From the NCBI GenBank assembly GCA_002393095.1, contig DGII01000083.1, forward strand, positions 1 through 23,738: a DNA stretch of 23,738 bases, read 5' to 3'. Under the pieces are notes generated by a model. That model was not told the DNA's origin, made no database searches, and worked only from the letters and a program-made list of their open reading frames with translations. The position numbers and the translations under genes are program-made. Source of the stretch: Lachnospiraceae bacterium UBA3826. Lineage in GTDB: Bacteria; Bacillota; Clostridia; Lachnospirales; Lachnospiraceae. Below are positions 1 to 7,585 of this stretch, in pieces; the first letter of the stretch is position 1, and each line of letters starts with the position of its first letter.

Positions 1-1061
1 CTTATCTCATGGCTCATATTGGCAAGGAAGTCCGACTTAAGCCTCGATGCCTTCATAAGCTCATATTCATGATCCTTAAGCTTATTGATCATTCCTGCGG
101 TATTATCAGCCAACGCACCTATCTCATTATCATCGAAGGCAAATTCCTTTATATCCTCGGCAACCATGCGCGAGCCGCTGTTTTTGAATTCATCTATCTT
201 ATCCGAAAGGAATTCGATCTTTTTAATATACTTTATATTGATGAACAGAAGCATGAGGCTTGTTATGACGATCATGACCGCCGCAAGGATGAGGCAAAGC
301 CTTATGGCACTTGCGAAGATCTTCTTGTTCACATCTGCCACCGATATCTCGGCAGCCACAAGTCCAAGCTTCTTACCGTTCACAATAAGCGGAACATAAC
401 TTGAATATGTATGCCCCCATGCGTTGTTCCATTCAAGTATCTCATCATCATATTTGATGCCCGTCTCCCATGTACGCCACAGAAGCTCATAGGTATCGGG
501 ATCATTATAATAGGTGTCTCCCATATACAGATAACCCGGATGCTCCTTATCGGGGATACGTTCTCCGTCTATCATATATACGACATTATGCGTCTTGTCA
601 TCGGGAACAAGAAAGTAGGTATAGGGAAGGTTGAAGGATATCCTTGCCTGCTCGAAGGTAAGCAGCCAGTACTCGTGATAATAGGTATAGAATAAGAGCT
701 TAAGCTCATCGGTCATATCCTGAGGTCTTATATCGATCATAAAAGCCTTGTCGGGATATTCCTTCTTAAAAGCCGCAAGAAACTCACCATAAGCCGAATT
801 GAACTCATGCAGATCAGACGGAATACGGAGCTTGTCATAATTCTCCATATAATATTCCGTGTATGATGCGAATATATCCTCTTCGTTATGCAACATTCCT
901 GCCAGATCGTCCGCCACATTGGAGGTCGTCTGTCTGTATACGCTTCTGTATTGCCTGACCTGTAGTATATATGTACTGATAGCTGCTACAACAATGGTTA
1001 TGATTGCAAAACCGGTGGCGATCATAGCCACCTGCTTCAATAGTCCGTTACCACTCTTCAT
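1..1061 (-). CDS. membrane sensor histidine kinase, 3' end cut off by window edge
   Basis: The frame is open from an ATG at 1061 to base 1, giving 353 visible residues. It begins with a short basic N-terminus and a membrane helix (about 11-33), followed by an extracellular domain of about 215 residues and a second helix (about 252-275). A HAMP-like linker follows (about 276-330), and then the dimerisation helix begins. The last visible residues, SDFLANMSHEI, are the classic H-box of HisKA kinases, with the phospho-acceptor at His351, so the kinase domain (and perhaps receiver domains of a hybrid kinase) lies outside the window. The end of the outer domain (YSSYVPLIVNGKKLGLVAAEISV, about 219-241) resembles the last strands of a Cache/PAS-like ligand domain; this is inference. 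The ligand is unknown. The gene starts 32 nt after the kinase-like gene upstream and shows no good Shine-Dalgarno, so translation may be coupled. A TGA lies in frame about 15 codons upstream. Confidence 0.85.
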   Translation of the reverse strand, partial: MKSGNGLLKQVAMIATGFAIITIVVAAISTYILQVRQYRSVYRQTTSNVADDLAGMLHNEEDIFASYTEYYMENYDKLRIPSDLHEFNSAYGEFLAAFKKEYPDKAFMIDIRPQDMTDELKLLFYTYYHEYWLLTFEQARISFNLPYTYFLVPDDKTHNVVYMIDGERIPDKEHPGYLYMGDTYYNDPDTYELLWRTWETGIKYDDEILEWNNAWGHTYSSYVPLIVNGKKLGLVAAEISVADVNKKIFASAIRLCLILAAVMIVITSLMLLFINIKYIKKIEFLSDKIDEFKNSGSRMVAEDIKEFAFDDNEIGALADNTAGMINKLKDHEYELMKASRLKSDFLANMSHEI

Positions 1062-1093
1062 GTACAGAATTAATACCGCTCTCTTCCCTTTAT

Positions 1094-1717
1094 CTATCTG
1101 TTGCTCTCAAAGTCCTCAACAGCCTGAACGATAAGCTTCTTAGTGCCTTCTTCACCTAAAAGGGAACTGTTGATACACAGATCATAGCTGTCGGCACGTC
1201 CCCATTTCTTGGATGAATAATAGTTATAGTAGCTTTGGCGCTGCTTATCCTTCTTATTCATCATATCCTTTGCCTTTTGTTCGTTAAGGTCGTACTTTTT
1301 CATAATTCGGTCAAGCTTATGCTTCTCGTCGCCATATATGAAGAGGTCAATGACATCCTCTCTCTCCGAAAGTGCATAATCGGCGCATCTTCCGACGATT
1401 ACGCAAGGACCTTCATCGGCTATCTTCTTGATTGTATCGAATTGCGCAAGGAATATCTTATGGCTTATGGGCATATCAACAAAAGAAGAGGCATTATAGC
1501 CAAAAGAATAGGTATCCATGACAAGATTATAGAGAAATGAGCTTGTCGGCCGCTCGTCATGCACCTCTATCATCTCTTCGCAGAAACCGCTCTCTTTAGC
1601 GGCTCTGGTTATCAGATCCTTATCATAAAAGGGGATATCATAGTGTTCTGCAACAAGCTTACCGATCTCACGACCGCCGGAACCGAACTGTCTTCCTATA
1701 GTGATTATAGTATTCAT
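1094..1717 (-). CDS. cytidylate kinase-like family protein
   Basis: The 207-residue product belongs to the cytidylate kinase-like group (AAA_26/Cytidylate_kin2 type) common in Clostridia. The N-terminus has IGRQFGSGGREIGK (about 7-20), a P-loop of the form GxxGSGGRE that lacks the usual GK[ST]. It is followed by IPFYDKDLI (28-36) and a later VIVGRCADY segment (about 106-114), both typical of this family. True CMP kinases phosphorylate CMP/dCMP in the cytoplasm; whether this branch does so is not established, so I give no symbol. The start is the only in-frame ATG, because a TAG lies two codons upstream. The nearest GGAGG (1731-1735) is about 13 nt away, which is long. A good promoter lies just upstream at 1759-1787, and the sensor kinase gene follows 32 nt downstream, so the two may form one transcript. 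Confidence 0.85.
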   Translation of the reverse strand: MNTIITIGRQFGSGGREIGKLVAEHYDIPFYDKDLITRAAKESGFCEEMIEVHDERPTSSFLYNLVMDTYSFGYNASSFVDMPISHKIFLAQFDTIKKIADEGPCVIVGRCADYALSEREDVIDLFIYGDEKHKLDRIMKKYDLNEQKAKDMMNKKDKQRQSYYNYYSSKKWGRADSYDLCINSSLLGEEGTKKLIVQAVEDFESNR

Positions 1718-1758
1718 ATTCTACACTATACCTCCGTATCAAGTGGCTTATATATGAT

Positions 1759-1787
1759 ATTTTAACATATTTTCAGACAGTTTTCAA
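1759..1787 (-). promoter_or_regulatory. predicted sigma-A promoter with extended -10
   Basis: On the minus strand TTGAAA (1787-1782) is followed by a 17-nt spacer and TAAAAT (1764-1759), with a TG one base before the -10. The -35 box overlaps the last codons of the pseudouridine synthase gene. Predicted transcription would begin near 1752 and give a leader of about 35 nt before the cytidylate kinase-like ATG. The spacing and extended -10 are good; activity is inferred. Confidence 0.55.
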
Positions 1788-2771
1788 AATTGTATTATCG
1801 TTTATTATCCTTTCCATATACGAGGGTATGGGTGCAACGGTCTCTATATACTCACCGCTCCTTGGATGTATGAAGCCTAACCTGTAGGCATGAAGAGTCT
1901 GACCTGCAGTATCATATCTCTTAAGATTCACAGGCACACTTCGCCCTCTGTTATACACATCATCTCCAAGCAACGGATAGCCTATAGCCTCCATATGAAC
2001 CCTTATCTGATGCGTACGTCCGGTTCTTAAGCGGCACTCGATGTAGGTACAGTCTCTTAACTGCTCAAGGATCGATACATGCGTCTGCGCACTCTTGCCT
2101 GAGGGTGATTCGATACTCATCCTCTTCCTGTCGTTAGGGTGTCTTCCTATGGCTGCATCTATCAGGAATCCGTTCTCGTCAAAGGTAATAATTCTGCCTT
2201 TGGCACCTGCGCTTTCCTTCGTAAGCGCAGTGAGGTCGCCCAGTGCAATGGCTCTGTATGTCCTGTTAAGGCTGTGTTCCTTAAGCTGCATGGCGATAGC
2301 TGTGTGCGCGGCATCATTTTTACAGGCGATAATAGAGCCTGAGGTATCCTTATCTATCCTGTGAACTATACCGGGACGGAGTATACCGTTGATACCCGAT
2401 AAAGTACCCTTGCAGTGGTACAGAAGTGCATTGACCAGGGTTCCGCTCATATGACCGGCCGCGGGATGAACCACCATTCCCTTAGGCTTATTGACTACAA
2501 TGACATCATCATCCTCATAGAGAATATCAAGAGGGATATCCTCCGGAGCTATCTCACATTCGGATGCATCGGGCATGGTAAGTCGTATCGTGTCATTTTC
2601 CTTAAGGGCATAGGAGGCTTTGGCAGCTTTGTCATTGACAAATACCTCACCGTTATCTATAAGTCTGCGGATATACGAACGAGACACTGCCGGTTCCAAC
2701 ATCTCCGACAGTGCCTTGTCCAGTCTTATCCCATCATATTCTTCATCTGTCTTTAGTATATATTCGTTCAT
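1773..2771 (-). CDS. RluA-family 23S rRNA pseudouridine synthase (RluD-like)
   Basis: The 332-residue protein isomerises uridine to pseudouridine in RNA, most likely large-subunit rRNA. An S4-type RNA-binding domain occupies about residues 15-65 (RLDKALSEML, SRSYIRRLIDNGEVFVN). The catalytic domain follows: VVNKPKGMVVHP (92-103), then HRIDKDTSG (137-145) with catalytic Asp140, the RLRTGRTHQIRVH motif and the HPLLGD-like YPLLGDDVY. The length fits RluC/RluD-type enzymes with an S4 domain, but sequence alone does not fix the target uridine, so RluD is only a label. Its ATG overlaps the TGA of lspA by four bases (ATGA), which implies translational coupling. An lspA-rluD pair is a common Firmicutes arrangement. 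I see no terminator hairpin after it; the next promoter begins inside its last codons. Confidence 0.92.
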   Translation of the reverse strand: MNEYILKTDEEYDGIRLDKALSEMLEPAVSRSYIRRLIDNGEVFVNDKAAKASYALKENDTIRLTMPDASECEIAPEDIPLDILYEDDDVIVVNKPKGMVVHPAAGHMSGTLVNALLYHCKGTLSGINGILRPGIVHRIDKDTSGSIIACKNDAAHTAIAMQLKEHSLNRTYRAIALGDLTALTKESAGAKGRIITFDENGFLIDAAIGRHPNDRKRMSIESPSGKSAQTHVSILEQLRDCTYIECRLRTGRTHQIRVHMEAIGYPLLGDDVYNRGRSVPVNLKRYDTAGQTLHAYRLGFIHPRSGEYIETVAPIPSYMERIINDNTILKTV

Positions 2772-3316
2772 ACAGTGTCCGATTTGACCCTCTTAAGGCT
2801 TAGGAATTTAAGATCCTCCTCCTTATATACGAAGAGGATTCCTATAATCAATACAAAGCATGCTACGGTCACATATATATCCGCTACGTTAAATATCGGG
2901 AAATTGATAAGTACAAAATAGAAGAAATCAACAACGTATTCCGTGCTCACCCTGTCTATCATATTGCCAACGGCACCAGCGCCTATAAGTAAAAGGCATA
3001 TCTCAAGCAGTACAAAGCGAGAGCCCTTCGGCAATCTTATAAGGGCATAAAATACGAATAATATCATGACAATAGCAACTGCAAGGAAAAAATACTTCAT
3101 ATTCTGCATAATGCCGAAGGCCGCTCCCCTGTTCTCAAGGTAGCTAAGCTCGAATATACCGTCTATTAATACAAAAGGCTTTTTATCCTTTAGGAACAAT
3201 ACGGCAAGGTACTTGGTATATCTGTCAAGAGCAATAAGCCATGCCATTATAAGGATATCTGCTATGATATTAATTATGCCGCGCTTCTGTGGTGTTGTAT
3301 TCTCATTCGATGTCAT
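2768..3316 (-). CDS. lspA: lipoprotein signal peptidase (signal peptidase II)
   Basis: The product is an integral membrane aspartyl protease that cleaves the signal peptide of diacylglyceryl-modified prolipoproteins. One likely client is the lipobox-bearing carboxypeptidase encoded in this window. From the ATG at 3316 it is 182 residues with four predicted membrane helices. The family motifs are clear: ENRGAAFG (61-68), GNMIDR with catalytic Asp121, and FNVADIYV with catalytic Asp146. A TTG four codons upstream (3328) is possible, but AAGGAG sits only 1-2 nt before it. The ATG at 3316 has the same AAGGAG about 13 nt away, which is long but more workable. The start lies inside the 3' end of aroB (14-nt overlap), and the stop overlaps the next gene by four bases. 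The N-terminal 15-residue polar extension is longer than in many LspA proteins. Confidence 0.93.
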   Translation of the reverse strand: MTSNENTTPQKRGIINIIADILIMAWLIALDRYTKYLAVLFLKDKKPFVLIDGIFELSYLENRGAAFGIMQNMKYFFLAVAIVMILFVFYALIRLPKGSRFVLLEICLLLIGAGAVGNMIDRVSTEYVVDFFYFVLINFPIFNVADIYVTVACFVLIIGILFVYKEEDLKFLSLKRVKSDTV

Positions 3317-4403
3317 CTGTGTATTCAATCTCCTTAAGTGCCGCTCTCATCTCATCCTCGGTTACGCTTCTGTCTATGACAGCCTTGCCGATCTTCTTAA
3401 GCAATATGAATTTAAGACCCGTATTGTCCTGCTTCTTATCCTTAGTGACAGTCTCTATTATCTTATCAATATCTATATTATCAACTGTTATCGGGAGATT
3501 GAAGGGTACGAGCATATCCCTTAGCTCCAGATATTCCTCCATGCTTATCATCTCCTTTTTATAGGATATATAAGCAGCGGCAACCATTCCGAGCGCTACG
3601 CATTCACCGTGCAGAAGCACACCCATCCTGTCAGACTCTATCGCATGACCGAGAGTATGTCCGAAGTTAAGCAATGCCCTTTCACCTGTCTCTAAGGGGT
3701 CCTTCTCAACAACCATCCTCTTGATATTGACCGATCTGTACAGCATCTCTTCAAGAGTATCGGGCTCTCTGTCACATATCTCGTACATTGATTCAATGAG
3801 CCATTCATAGAAGTGCTCATCCTTAATGATACCATGCTTCATAGCTTCGGCAAAGCCGTTATAGAATTGTCTGTCATCAAGCGTAGCTAACGTAGCCGTA
3901 TTCATATATACTAGATCGGGAAAATAGAATGCCCCAAGTACATTTTTGACACCCTTGTAATCCACTCCCGTCTTACCGCCCACGCTGGAATCGCTCATAG
4001 CCAAGAGCGATGTGGGAACCTGAACGAATACGATGCCTCTGTGGTATTGGCTTGCGGCAAAGCCGGCCATATCTCCGGTCACGCCGCCTCCGAGTGCAAG
4101 GCATATATCCGAACGCTTGAAGCTCTTTTCGACCATAATATCAAGGATCGAATCAACTGTCTCCTTGGTCTTGGACTCCTCTCCTGCCTTAAAGCTGTAT
4201 TCGATACAATCAATATCGCATTTTGCAAGTACCGATCTAAGCTCATTCATATATATGGGCGACACATTATCATCGGATACTATCATGCACTTTCTGCCCG
4301 ACAGCTTTAGACGGTCAATCTCTGCCGCCAATTCGTCGAAGCCTTTTGTTATTACAACGTCATAGTCTTTCTTAAGGGGTGTCTTAACTGTTATCCTTTT
4401 CAT
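3303..4403 (-). CDS. aroB: 3-dehydroquinate synthase
   Basis: This is the second shikimate-pathway enzyme, which converts DAHP to 3-dehydroquinate using NAD+ and a divalent metal in the cytoplasm. In the 366-residue form, GGGVTGD (105-111) binds NAD. VPTSLLAMSDSSVGGKTGVD (129-148) matches the family PTTLLAQVDSSVGGKTGVN, with conservative changes. Metal ligands are visible as Glu186 (FAEAMKHG), His249 (NFGHTLGH) and His265 (LHGE). The ATG at 4403 is preferred over a TTG two codons earlier because it fits the family N-terminus (MKRITVKT); no strong Shine-Dalgarno precedes either. The gene begins about 21 nt after the U-tract of the sepF terminator. I could not find a convincing promoter in that gap, so it may depend on read-through or a weak promoter. 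It overlaps lspA. Confidence 0.95.
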   Translation of the reverse strand: MKRITVKTPLKKDYDVVITKGFDELAAEIDRLKLSGRKCMIVSDDNVSPIYMNELRSVLAKCDIDCIEYSFKAGEESKTKETVDSILDIMVEKSFKRSDICLALGGGVTGDMAGFAASQYHRGIVFVQVPTSLLAMSDSSVGGKTGVDYKGVKNVLGAFYFPDLVYMNTATLATLDDRQFYNGFAEAMKHGIIKDEHFYEWLIESMYEICDREPDTLEEMLYRSVNIKRMVVEKDPLETGERALLNFGHTLGHAIESDRMGVLLHGECVALGMVAAAYISYKKEMISMEEYLELRDMLVPFNLPITVDNIDIDKIIETVTKDKKQDNTGLKFILLKKIGKAVIDRSVTEDEMRAALKEIEYTDDIE

Positions 4404-4423
4404 GATCAATCTACCATTATCAT

Positions 4424-4460
4424 ATAATAAAAATCCTATCCGGTCTTTATACCGGATAGG
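4424..4460 (-). terminator. Rho-independent terminator after sepF
   Basis: CCTATCCGGT (arm 4460-4451 on the minus strand reads CCTATCCGGT) pairs perfectly over 10 bp with ACCGGATAGG (4444-4435) across a 6-nt loop. It is followed on the minus strand by ATTTTTATTAT. It lies 13 nt after the sepF stop and ends the hlyD-like/yggS/sepF unit. Confidence 0.9.
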
Positions 4461-4472
4461 AAGAACCTTGCT

Positions 4473-4943
4473 TTATGGAGTATCAAAAGAACCATTCAGT
4501 ATTGCCGGAAAATCACCAGATATATCAACGCTTGGAGGAGTTATGATGAAGATATAATGTGATATCTTCTGAAGGTTGCCATTGATGGCATATGTAGCAC
4601 CGGATGTAAAATCTATAACTCTCTGTGCTATATCACCGTCAAGCCCCTCCATATTGAGTACAACAGTCCTGTTGCTGAGAAGCGTATCGGCAATCTCTCT
4701 GGAATCATCTACGGTCGTAGGCTTGATTACACAGACCTCCATGCCGTTGTTAAGTTTCTTGTTCCTTCCCTGACCGGGACGGCTCATAGGCTTTCTTAAA
4801 GGCTCATCTGCCTGATTATCATTCTTCGAAGTATTCTTGACAGGCTCCTCCGGTGTATCCTCATTATCAAGGTACTCTCCGTCATCATATCCGTCATCCT
4901 CGCCGAGCTTGAGTCCGCCAAGGATTGAATCCATAAAACTCAT
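4473..4943 (-). CDS. sepF: cell division protein SepF
   Basis: SepF is a cytoplasmic Z-ring component that binds the FtsZ C-terminal tail and tethers it to the membrane. The 156-residue protein has the expected layout. An N-terminal amphipathic membrane-binding helix (about 1-12, MSFMDSILGGLK) is followed by an acidic, low-complexity linker (about 14-66). The conserved core (about 67-146) has VCVIKPTTVDDSREIADTL, RTVVLNMEGLD and the signature IFIITPPSVDISGDF (131-145). The start is backed by AAGGAG nine bases upstream of the ATG. It follows yggS/ylmE by 22 nt, the same pairing seen as ylmE-ylmF in Bacillus, and is directly followed by a strong terminator, so it is the last gene of its unit. 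The usual downstream ylmG/ylmH/divIVA genes are absent here. Confidence 0.95.
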   Translation of the reverse strand: MSFMDSILGGLKLGEDDGYDDGEYLDNEDTPEEPVKNTSKNDNQADEPLRKPMSRPGQGRNKKLNNGMEVCVIKPTTVDDSREIADTLLSNRTVVLNMEGLDGDIAQRVIDFTSGATYAINGNLQKISHYIFIITPPSVDISGDFPAILNGSFDTP

Positions 4944-4965
4944 ATTCTAAATCTCCTTAATTAAT

Positions 4966-5661
4966 TTACCCGATGGCGTAATTACGTTCTCCGAATATTC
5001 CGGTACCGACCCTTACATGACTTGCGCCTTCTTCTACGGCGACCTCGTAGTCTCCGGTCATACCCATGGATAATACACCCATAGTGATATTATCAATGTT
5101 TTTGCTCGTTATGTCAACAGATAATTGCTTCAAGCGCTTAAAATATATCCTGTTTTCCTCAGGATCGTCGGTATAGGGCGCTATGGCCATCAGTCCGCTT
5201 ATCTTAATACCGTCCAAAGGTGCGATGTCCCTTATCAAAGCTTCGCAGGCATCAAAGCTTACACCGAATTTGCTCTCTTCATTGGCAACATTGACTTCGA
5301 TCAGAATGGGAATCACCCTGCCTGCCTTAAGCGCATGCTTGCTTATCTCCGTGGCAAGTTTTAGAGAGTCCACACTGTGTATCATGCAAACCTTATCTGA
5401 AATATACTTGACCTTATTGGTCTGCAGATGTCCTATCATATGCCACCTTATATCACCGGGAAGCTTATCATATTTATCAAGGATCTCCTGAACCTTATTC
5501 TCGCCAAAATCCCTGATACCTGCATCATAGGCTTCTTTAAGCATATCTACGGGCTTGGTCTTGCTTACTGCTATAAGCGTAATGTCGCCCGGGTCGCGCC
5601 CCGCTCTTTCTGCGGCCTTGATTATGTTATTCCTTACCTTTTCGATATTATCCTTAATCAT
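4966..5661 (-). CDS. yggS: YggS/YlmE-family PLP homeostasis protein
   Basis: The product is a fold-type III PLP-binding protein without known enzymatic turnover that buffers pyridoxal phosphate. From the ATG at 5661 it is 231 residues and begins MIKDNIEKVR, as the family does. The PLP lysine is Lys34 in LIAVSKTKP. Other signatures are FGENKVQE, WHMIGHLQTNKVK, HSVDSLKLA, EVNVANEESKFG, SMGMTGDYEVAV and VRVGTGIFGER. The frame stays open 20 codons further upstream, but those codons overlap the hlyD-like gene and look unlike the family. The chosen ATG overlaps the hlyD-like stop by eight bases and has only a weak GGATGA upstream, so coupling is likely. Its place directly before sepF matches the ylmE-sepF pairing in other Firmicutes, though the functional link is unclear. 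Confidence 0.93.
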   Translation of the reverse strand: MIKDNIEKVRNNIIKAAERAGRDPGDITLIAVSKTKPVDMLKEAYDAGIRDFGENKVQEILDKYDKLPGDIRWHMIGHLQTNKVKYISDKVCMIHSVDSLKLATEISKHALKAGRVIPILIEVNVANEESKFGVSFDACEALIRDIAPLDGIKISGLMAIAPYTDDPEENRIYFKRLKQLSVDITSKNIDNITMGVLSMGMTGDYEVAVEEGASHVRVGTGIFGERNYAIG

Positions 5662-7045
5662 ATATGAATTCATCCGTTTCCACGCTGTTAGCGTCCAGTG
5701 CAATGTAGTCATAGGCCACAAGTCCGTAATCCGTATTGGACTTGATTATCGAGTATTCATCATTCTGGTTAAGTACCTGTATCTGCTTGAAATCCGCATA
5801 ACCCTTATTGATATTGTATACACCGGTCAGCTCAGCCACCTTGGATATGGTATAGTCGCTTACCGAGTCGGGCTTGATTATCCTGTCGCCTATCCTTAAC
5901 ACATCATCATCTATGTAGTACTCACCGTTATTCAGACTGTATATGGTTACCGGAACGGTCTCCACGCTCTTGCTTCCGTCCTCGGCATATACCTCTCTTA
6001 AGACCACGTCGGAATTATTGTTACCGCCCTTAGTGACATAGTCTTCGGGGATCAGGAAGAATTCCTTCGTTATAATGGAAGAATTGGGAACCTTAAGACC
6101 GGATTCAACATCGGTGATAAGCTCCACGTCTATGAATCTGTCGGTACAAAAGCTTACCATCGAATTAGTGAAGAAAAGCTGTATGTAGGTCTTGCCGTCC
6201 TTACCCTCTATCATCTCTACTCTTCCCCACGATTCATAGCGATTCTTAAGGAATCTTACCTTGACGTATTCTTCCGCCAGAAGCTCCTCAGCCCTTTTTC
6301 GCTCCACGGGAATAATTATGGACCAGTTCTCGTTGTCCGAGAGCTTATACAGTGTATCGCCGGTGGAGACAAGCTCGTTATTGATAAGCTGCGTCTTCTC
6401 GTAATTCTCTTTCTTGAACCACTCTTCATCAACGTCCGCGGAATTATAGCCCTCATAGCCGTCGATTGAATATATCACGATACCGGACTCAGGACTCCTG
6501 CAGAAATTAATAAGTCCCGCACTGCCGGAATTCTCCAGATTCTCCAGACTTTGCAGGAGATTGTTATTGGCGAATTTCATGACAGAGCCCTCGATGGCGT
6601 ATTTGAAATCATATGCCGTCTGGAAATTGCGGCTGTCAAAGGAGGTGGAAAAATCCACTATATCATTCTTAATCTCGGATATATCCGAATCACTTAACAC
6701 CGCTACTCCATCGGTGGCCTCCTTGTTCATAAGATCCTGTAGCTGACCTGTCTCATCAACGGAGCATACCACGCCGCCGGAGCCGACCTTCTCGCCCTCC
6801 TTGGCGTAATAATTGACATATCCGGAGTATTCGCTTGTAACGATTATCTCATCGCGTAATGCTATACCCTCGTATACATTGGAGATTGACAACGAGCCGG
6901 CCTTGACTTCGTAGCCGACTATATGCTTGGAGGTGAAGTACATAAAGCTGCAGATCACGATATAGACCATGATCACCAAGAAGCATATGATACCTATATT
7001 GATATTAAGGGGTTTGCGATACGCTCTGATATTATCCTGACTCAA
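5654..7045 (-). CDS. HlyD-like membrane adaptor protein of the sepF locus, function unknown
   Basis: The 463-residue protein has a short cytoplasmic N-terminus, a single membrane helix (about 17-38), and a long extracytoplasmic part. SGYVNYYAKEGEKVGSG (74-90) looks like the first half of a biotinyl/lipoyl-type hairpin, as in HlyD/RND adaptor proteins. A helical middle and a second such half (NNELVSTGDTLYKLSD) follow, and then beta-rich domains. HlyD proteins normally bridge an inner-membrane transporter to an outer channel, but no transporter gene is present and the likely host is Gram-positive. Its place before yggS-sepF suggests an envelope or division role; this is inference. The start is TTG at 7045, supported by GGAG about eight bases upstream; the next ATG would remove most of the membrane helix. 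It starts just after a hairpin terminator that closes the P-loop gene, so read-through or an unseen promoter must drive it. Confidence 0.75.
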   Translation of the reverse strand: MSQDNIRAYRKPLNINIGIICFLVIMVYIVICSFMYFTSKHIVGYEVKAGSLSISNVYEGIALRDEIIVTSEYSGYVNYYAKEGEKVGSGGVVCSVDETGQLQDLMNKEATDGVAVLSDSDISEIKNDIVDFSTSFDSRNFQTAYDFKYAIEGSVMKFANNNLLQSLENLENSGSAGLINFCRSPESGIVIYSIDGYEGYNSADVDEEWFKKENYEKTQLINNELVSTGDTLYKLSDNENWSIIIPVERKRAEELLAEEYVKVRFLKNRYESWGRVEMIEGKDGKTYIQLFFTNSMVSFCTDRFIDVELITDVESGLKVPNSSIITKEFFLIPEDYVTKGGNNNSDVVLREVYAEDGSKSVETVPVTIYSLNNGEYYIDDDVLRIGDRIIKPDSVSDYTISKVAELTGVYNINKGYADFKQIQVLNQNDEYSIIKSNTDYGLVAYDYIALDANSVETDEFIYD

Positions 7046-7060
7046 AGACTTATCTCCAAT

Positions 7061-7096
7061 CCAAACTAAAGCCCCGGAATAAGAGCATTCCGAGGC
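7061..7096 (-). terminator. hairpin terminator or attenuator between the P-loop gene and the hlyD-like gene
   Basis: On the minus strand GCCTCGGAAT (7096-7087) pairs with ATTCCGGGGC (7080-7071) over 10 bp with one G-U pair and a 6-nt loop, followed by TTTAGTTTGG. It lies 23 nt after the P-loop gene stop. Its tail runs into the ribosome site of the hlyD-like gene, so it may act as a partial terminator. Confidence 0.7.
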
Positions 7097-7119
7097 TCAT
7101 AACCGCTTATTGGCAATTA

Positions 7120-7539
7120 TCAAAGAGCAACAATAACATACTCTTTGAGACTTTCACTTATCTCAGCGGAATCAATAGATGCGCTTATAACGATCTTTAT
7201 GTTGAACTTTTCGCTTATGGTCTTAAGCTTGCCGACAACCTCCTCAAAGCCTTCCTTGTCAAGTCTGGCGATCTTCATGATCCCGTCTATATACATCTGC
7301 TCGATGTCATGATCCTGTGAAATGATACCATATATAAAACCGATAAATTCGGACTTATTCTCAAAATCGTATTCCGAAACATTGATCAAACGAACTCTGT
7401 TATTGAGCTCGAACATATGCTTGGTGCTCCTGTCCAAAAAGACAATATTACCGGAAGCTTCTTTTATCTCTTCATTGACCTTGTCCAACAGGTGCTTAGT
7501 CTTGCCCTTACCTTCTGAGCCTACGATTAATTGTATCAT
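7120..7539 (-). CDS. small P-loop NTP-binding protein, uncharacterised
   Basis: I do not recognise a named family. The 139-residue product starts MIQLIVGSEGKGKTK, a textbook Walker A (Gly7 to Thr14, GxxGxGKT) straight after the first beta strand. IEQMYIDGI (79-87) could be a Walker B strand with Asp85, and KIVISASID (115-123) could be a sensor-like strand. There is no membrane helix or signal. Size and pattern suggest a minimal nucleotide-binding domain rather than a motor or transporter. The start is firm: AAGGAGG (7548-7554) lies eight bases before the ATG. A good promoter sits upstream (7586-7614) and a hairpin terminator downstream, so it may be a one-gene unit with read-through into the hlyD-like/yggS/sepF genes. 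This placement hints at an envelope or division role; this is inference only. Confidence 0.85.
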   Translation of the reverse strand: MIQLIVGSEGKGKTKHLLDKVNEEIKEASGNIVFLDRSTKHMFELNNRVRLINVSEYDFENKSEFIGFIYGIISQDHDIEQMYIDGIMKIARLDKEGFEEVVGKLKTISEKFNIKIVISASIDSAEISESLKEYVIVAL

Positions 7540-7585
7540 TGGGGTGTCCTCCTTAATAAGCAGAGAGTCTGCCTTTATTAATCAG

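Noticed and set aside
9..1134. Several short plus-strand frames and a 60-codon minus-strand frame (737-919) in the left end
   Set aside because: All are explained by the single open histidine-kinase frame on the minus strand from 1061 to the edge.
4404..4434. Possible promoter for aroB just after the sepF terminator (TATGAT or GATAAT as -10)
   Set aside because: No acceptable -35 element lies 16-18 bases upstream of either; the AT-rich run is better explained as the terminator tail.
5662..5721. Longer N-terminus for YggS beginning at 5721
   Set aside because: The extra 20 residues overlap the hlyD-like gene and do not resemble the family N-terminus, which begins at the ATG at 5661.
7097..7140. 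TTGATA-like -35 near the end of the P-loop gene as a promoter for the hlyD-like gene
   Set aside because: The sequence 17 bases on (ATGAGC) is a poor -10, and any transcript would begin inside or before the hairpin.
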